Below are positions 60,909 through 64,000 of a stretch of DNA of 64,000 bases, piece after piece. The position numbers and the translations under genes are program-made. Position 1 is the first letter of the stretch. The number at the start of each line of letters is the position of its first letter. Under the pieces are notes generated by a model that was not told the origin of the DNA, did not search any database, and saw nothing but the letters and a program-made list of their open reading frames with translations. The stretch comes from an uncultured Mucilaginibacter sp. Lineage in GTDB: Bacteria; Bacteroidota; Bacteroidia; Sphingobacteriales; Sphingobacteriaceae. The stretch lies in assembly GCF_937859865.1 (NCBI RefSeq), contig NZ_CALMAT010000024.1, forward strand, positions 1 to 64,000, given 5' to 3'.

Positions 60909-63900
60909 TTAAGCCGTTGCGGTTGATTTGGCATTCCCGTTTCTTTTGGTTTGCTGGTAATCGGTTGGTGTTGTGCCAAACTGCTTCAAAAAATTCCGGC
61001 CCAAATGCGATTGTGAGCTGTAGCCTACCATCGTGGCAACTTCGTAAACTTTATAATCGCCTTCTTCCAGCAGTTGTGCCGCTACTTTTAGCCGTGTAAT
61101 GTTGATGAGTTCGTTGATGGTCAGGTTTGATATCGCTTTAACTTTTCGGTACAAAGTAGGCTTGCTCATGTTCATCAGGCCTGCGATATGCTCCACATCC
61201 AGATCGGTGTTTTGGATGTTTTTATAAATAACAGCGTTTAGTTTATCCAAAAAGTTTTCGTCGGATTTTGAGTTGGCCATACTTTTAATATGTGCCAATG
61301 GCGAACTTGCAAAATGTTCTTTGATCTTGTTGCGGTTGCTCAACAGGTTGGCAATTTGCACTTGCATGTGTTCGGGCGAAAATGGTTTTTCGATGTAAGC
61401 GTCTGCGCCAACTTCCAAGCCTTCAATTTTGCTTTGCAATGTGTTTTTGGCCGTCAGCAAAATGATCGGCATATGGCTGTGGTCAAAGTTGGTTTTAATC
61501 TGCTTGCAAAGTTCAAAACCGCTCATGCCCGGCATCATCACATCGCTGATGATCAATTGTATGTTTTCTATCTCGATCATATCCAATGCCTCTTGTCCAC
61601 TCGTCGCTTTTAGCACGGTGTACTTCTCACTTAAATCATCTGAAATAAAATCCAAAATTTCAGGGTTATCATCAACTAACAAAATTATTGGCTTCATAAA
61701 AGGTAGGTTTATATTGGTCTGGTCATTTACTATTTCTGTTTCTTCGGAATTCAGGTCAAGGTCAAACTCCTTGTCCTGATGCACCGGCAAGGTCAAAGTA
61801 AAAATATTAAGTTGGTCAACAGGTTTATTTAAAGCAAGCGCGCCTTTATGCAGTTCGGCCAGCGAGCGCGACAAAGATAAGCCAATGCCCGTTCCGATTT
61901 GTTTTTCTGTTTCTTTCAGCCTGAAAAAAGGCTCAAATATTTTTTCGCGCATTTCATAAGGGATCAAATGCCCGTCGTTCCTGATCTCGATGGTAAAAGT
62001 ACTGTCGTCCTGTTTTGGTTGCAGCAATTCTACCGATACTGTTTTTACCGCATATTTTATGGCATTGTTAAACAGGTTGCTTAGTATTTTATTGAGGGCT
62101 TCCAAATCAACATAAGCAAACAGCGGTTCTGGCGGCAATTGGAGCGTGCAGTTTAAATTCTTTTGTTCGGTAATGGGTTTAAAACTGCTAAAAATATCTT
62201 CCATCAGTTCGGTAATATTGGCTTTAACAAAGTTGAGGCTAAAACTATTGGCCTCGGTTTTCCTGAAATCAAGCAACTGGTTGGTGAGGTCGAGCAAACG
62301 GTCGGTATTTTTCTCCATGATCTTCAGGTTGTTCTGAATATCAGGAACGTGCGATGACCTGCGGATCACTTTTTCCATCGGCCCTTTAATTAAGGTCAAA
62401 GGCGTACGGATTTCGTGGGCCACATGGGTAAAAAATTCAATTTTGGCATTGTAGATTTGCTTTTCCTTATCGTTCTCCAAAATCTCAATCAGCCTTTTGT
62501 TTTTGTTTCTGGTTCTGATATGGTAACTTCTGAAGAAGTAATAAACCATGAAAATACCTAAACCGGTATAAAGGATGTAGGCAAAAGTGCTTGCCCAAAA
62601 TGGCGGGGAAATGATGATTTCGAGCCGTGCATCCTGGTCGTTCCATTTGCCGTTGCTGTTGCCCGTATTAACAATAAAGGTGTAATGCCCTGGTAAAAGC
62701 TGGGTGAAGTAAACTTTTCTGTTTGTTTTGAGGTAGTTCCAGCGGTTGTCCAGGCCCTGCATTTTGTATTTGTACTGCGTCATTTCCGGCGAGGGGTAGC
62801 TCAATGCGGCAAAATCAATACTAAAGGAAGACTGGTCGTAGTTCAGGTTGATTTTATGTGTATAAGTGATAGATTGGTTAAGCAAATTATGGTTGATGGC
62901 CACCTCTTTGTTATAAACCTGGAAACCGGTAATATAAACCGGCGCAACAAAGTTGTTTTCATGGAACGATAGCGGGTTAAAGCTTATCATCCCTTTTACG
63001 CAGCCAAAATACAAGGTGCCGTCTGCATCTTTAAAAGATGAGTTGTAGTTAAACTGGTCGCTCAGCAAGCCGTTGGCTTTGGTATAAACCTTTAAGTTTT
63101 GATTGGCCAGGCCAAGGCTGACCAAGCCGCGGCTGGTGCTTATCCACAAGTTTTTGCCCGCATCTTCCTGCATCCGGAAAACGTAGTTGCTGGGCATACC
63201 ATTGTTTACATCATAAACTTTGTATTGGTTTTTGGCAGGGTTGTATCGCCAAATACCCAGGCCTTCGGTAGCAAACCAAATTTGGTGTTGACTGTCTTCA
63301 AAAATACCGTTCACCGTACTGCTGTTTAATGCTTCTTTTACCGGGTATTTATAGTTGAGCTTGCCGCCCTGGTTTGTTTTTGGGTTAAAGTAGTAAATGC
63401 CGTCTCGCATCGTACCTACCCAAATGGTACCGTTATGGTCTTCGATCATGGAATAAACAAAATCATGGGGTGGGACGTGTTTAATTAGGGTAAAATCATG
63501 GCTTGCCGGATTGTAACGGTAAAGGCCGTAGGTGGTGCCTACGATGATTTCGCCTGTACTGGTTTTGCAAAAACAAACCACAAAACTGCTTTTCAAATCA
63601 TTAAGCTTTGGGCCTGCCAAAAAATGGCGGACAACTTTGCCCGATGGTATGTCCAAAATATCCAGTCCGCGATCAAATGTCCCTACAAACAGGTTTGGGC
63701 CATTGGCCAGTAAACCATGAATGTTGGTATTGGCAATACTGTTTTTACCGCCCGGATTATAGTGCGCCCAAGTATGTTTATCGCTGCTGAGCTTGTTGAG
63801 GCCGTTATCTTCCGTGCCAATCCAAAAATTGCCGTATTGATCTTTACAGATTTCGCGCACCACGTTCCCTTTTAAAGAGTTTCTGTCAATCCCCGGATAA

Positions 63901-64000
63901 AATTTGTTGAAAGTAGCATACTGTTTGGGGTAATAATTGACGCCGCCGAAATAAGTCCCTGCCCAAACCCCGCCTTCCAAATCATGGTACAAGGAGTACA
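60909..64000 (-). CDS. Hybrid two-component system regulator (HTCS), N-terminus beyond the window
   Basis: Over 1027 residues are visible and the frame stays open to base 64000; the TTG at 63992 is an internal Leu in YSLYHDLEGG. Domains in order: propeller repeats (GNFWIGTEDNGLNKL, GTIWVGTMRDGIYYF), Y_Y_Y, a membrane segment (FAYILYTGLGIFMVYYFF), HisKA (FFTHVAHEIRTPLTLIKGP), HATPase, a receiver domain (ILLVDDNPEILDFISDDL, phospho-Asp in LIISDVMMPGMSGFE) and an AraC-type HTH (MNMSKPTLYRKVKAISNLTI). It senses a glycan fragment in the periplasm and activates a nearby locus. As the second locus has its own sigma/anti-sigma pair, its target may lie beyond the window. Confidence 0.95.
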   Translation of the reverse strand, partial: YSLYHDLEGGVWAGTYFGGVNYYPKQYATFNKFYPGIDRNSLKGNVVREICKDQYGNFWIGTEDNGLNKLSSDKHTWAHYNPGGKNSIANTNIHGLLANGPNLFVGTFDRGLDILDIPSGKVVRHFLAGPKLNDLKSSFVVCFCKTSTGEIIVGTTYGLYRYNPASHDFTLIKHVPPHDFVYSMIEDHNGTIWVGTMRDGIYYFNPKTNQGGKLNYKYPVKEALNSSTVNGIFEDSQHQIWFATEGLGIWRYNPAKNQYKVYDVNNGMPSNYVFRMQEDAGKNLWISTSRGLVSLGLANQNLKVYTKANGLLSDQFNYNSSFKDADGTLYFGCVKGMISFNPLSFHENNFVAPVYITGFQVYNKEVAINHNLLNQSITYTHKINLNYDQSSFSIDFAALSYPSPEMTQYKYKMQGLDNRWNYLKTNRKVYFTQLLPGHYTFIVNTGNSNGKWNDQDARLEIIISPPFWASTFAYILYTGLGIFMVYYFFRSYHIRTRNKNKRLIEILENDKEKQIYNAKIEFFTHVAHEIRTPLTLIKGPMEKVIRRSSHVPDIQNNLKIMEKNTDRLLDLTNQLLDFRKTEANSFSLNFVKANITELMEDIFSSFKPITEQKNLNCTLQLPPEPLFAYVDLEALNKILSNLFNNAIKYAVKTVSVELLQPKQDDSTFTIEIRNDGHLIPYEMREKIFEPFFRLKETEKQIGTGIGLSLSRSLAELHKGALALNKPVDQLNIFTLTLPVHQDKEFDLDLNSEETEIVNDQTNINLPFMKPIILLVDDNPEILDFISDDLSEKYTVLKATSGQEALDMIEIENIQLIISDVMMPGMSGFELCKQIKTNFDHSHMPIILLTAKNTLQSKIEGLEVGADAYIEKPFSPEHMQVQIANLLSNRNKIKEHFASSPLAHIKSMANSKSDENFLDKLNAVIYKNIQNTDLDVEHIAGLMNMSKPTLYRKVKAISNLTINELINITRLKVAAQLLEEGDYKVYEVATMVGYSSQSHLGRNFLKQFGTTPTDYQQTKRNGNAKSTATA

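Noticed and set aside
61290-61779. Plus-strand frames opposite the hybrid regulator
   Set aside because: The minus strand encodes an uninterrupted receiver domain here; the plus frames have no family features.

Overview
The window reads as chromosome of a member of the Bacteroidota, most likely family Sphingobacteriaceae (Mucilaginibacter/Pedobacter type). The support is two SusC/SusD polysaccharide-utilisation loci, a hybrid two-component regulator, Bacteroidota-style lipoproteins (Cys followed by Lys-rich or acidic stretches), an ECF sigma/FecR pair, a PorP/SprF fragment and AT-rich intergenic DNA. No database search was possible; names rest on motifs and family knowledge.

Layout. 1-16.9 kb is accessory DNA: an IS1182-type relic, a DUF418 membrane protein, an alpha/beta-hydrolase lipoprotein, a truncated PorP/SprF remnant, an orphan propeller-type histidine kinase, a CocE-type hydrolase, a TacA/TacT-like toxin-antitoxin pair with a 15-bp palindromic operator, a serine-recombinase remnant, a complete IS982-family element, a broken fic gene and a GAF-PAS histidine kinase. 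It ends at 16,939-16,960 in an isolated tRNA 3' end followed by a tRNA-type terminator, which looks like an attachment site of an integrated element. 17.2-28.6 kb (minus strand) is an alpha-glucan-type locus: susC, susD, susE-like, GH13, a mutarotase-like protein, a GH28/GH49-like beta-helix protein and a second GH13. 29.1-39.9 kb (plus strand) is a peptide maturation and export cluster: TolC, a degenerate C39-VKOR-thioredoxin fusion, a 63-residue double-glycine precursor with six cysteines, a TPR-TlpA thioredoxin, a glycosyltransferase-like protein, a C39 peptidase-ABC transporter and an HlyD adaptor. A SusR-like regulator (40.9-42.6 kb) lies beyond it, so the export cluster sits between susR-like and susC. 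42.9-48.7 kb is housekeeping: mnmH-selD (selenouridine in tRNA), rhodanese, methyltransferase, amine oxidase. 49.0-59.0 kb is a second locus: ECF sigma, FecR, SusC with an STN domain, SusD, SusE-like and a GH76 alpha-1,6-mannanase. The end holds a small membrane protein, a BLUF photoreceptor and a hybrid two-component regulator cut by the window edge.

The most striking feature is a dispersed family of inverted-repeat elements: 15 two-armed copies and about six fragments. Each arm starts ATGCTTCTTTTA and the facing arm ends TAAAAGAAGCAT. The loop is variable, and several copies have a second outer inverted repeat (CCTGTTTAAATTT / AAATTTAAACAGG), for a total of about 90-190 bp. They lie almost only between genes, very often inside operons of the two Sus-type loci. 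They encode no protein and the intercistronic copies should be transcribed as long hairpins.

The second system of interest is the cysteine-rich peptide cluster. Its combination of double-glycine precursor, dedicated disulfide enzymes, glycosyltransferase-like protein and C39 exporter resembles the gene set of glycocin clusters of Gram-positive bacteria.
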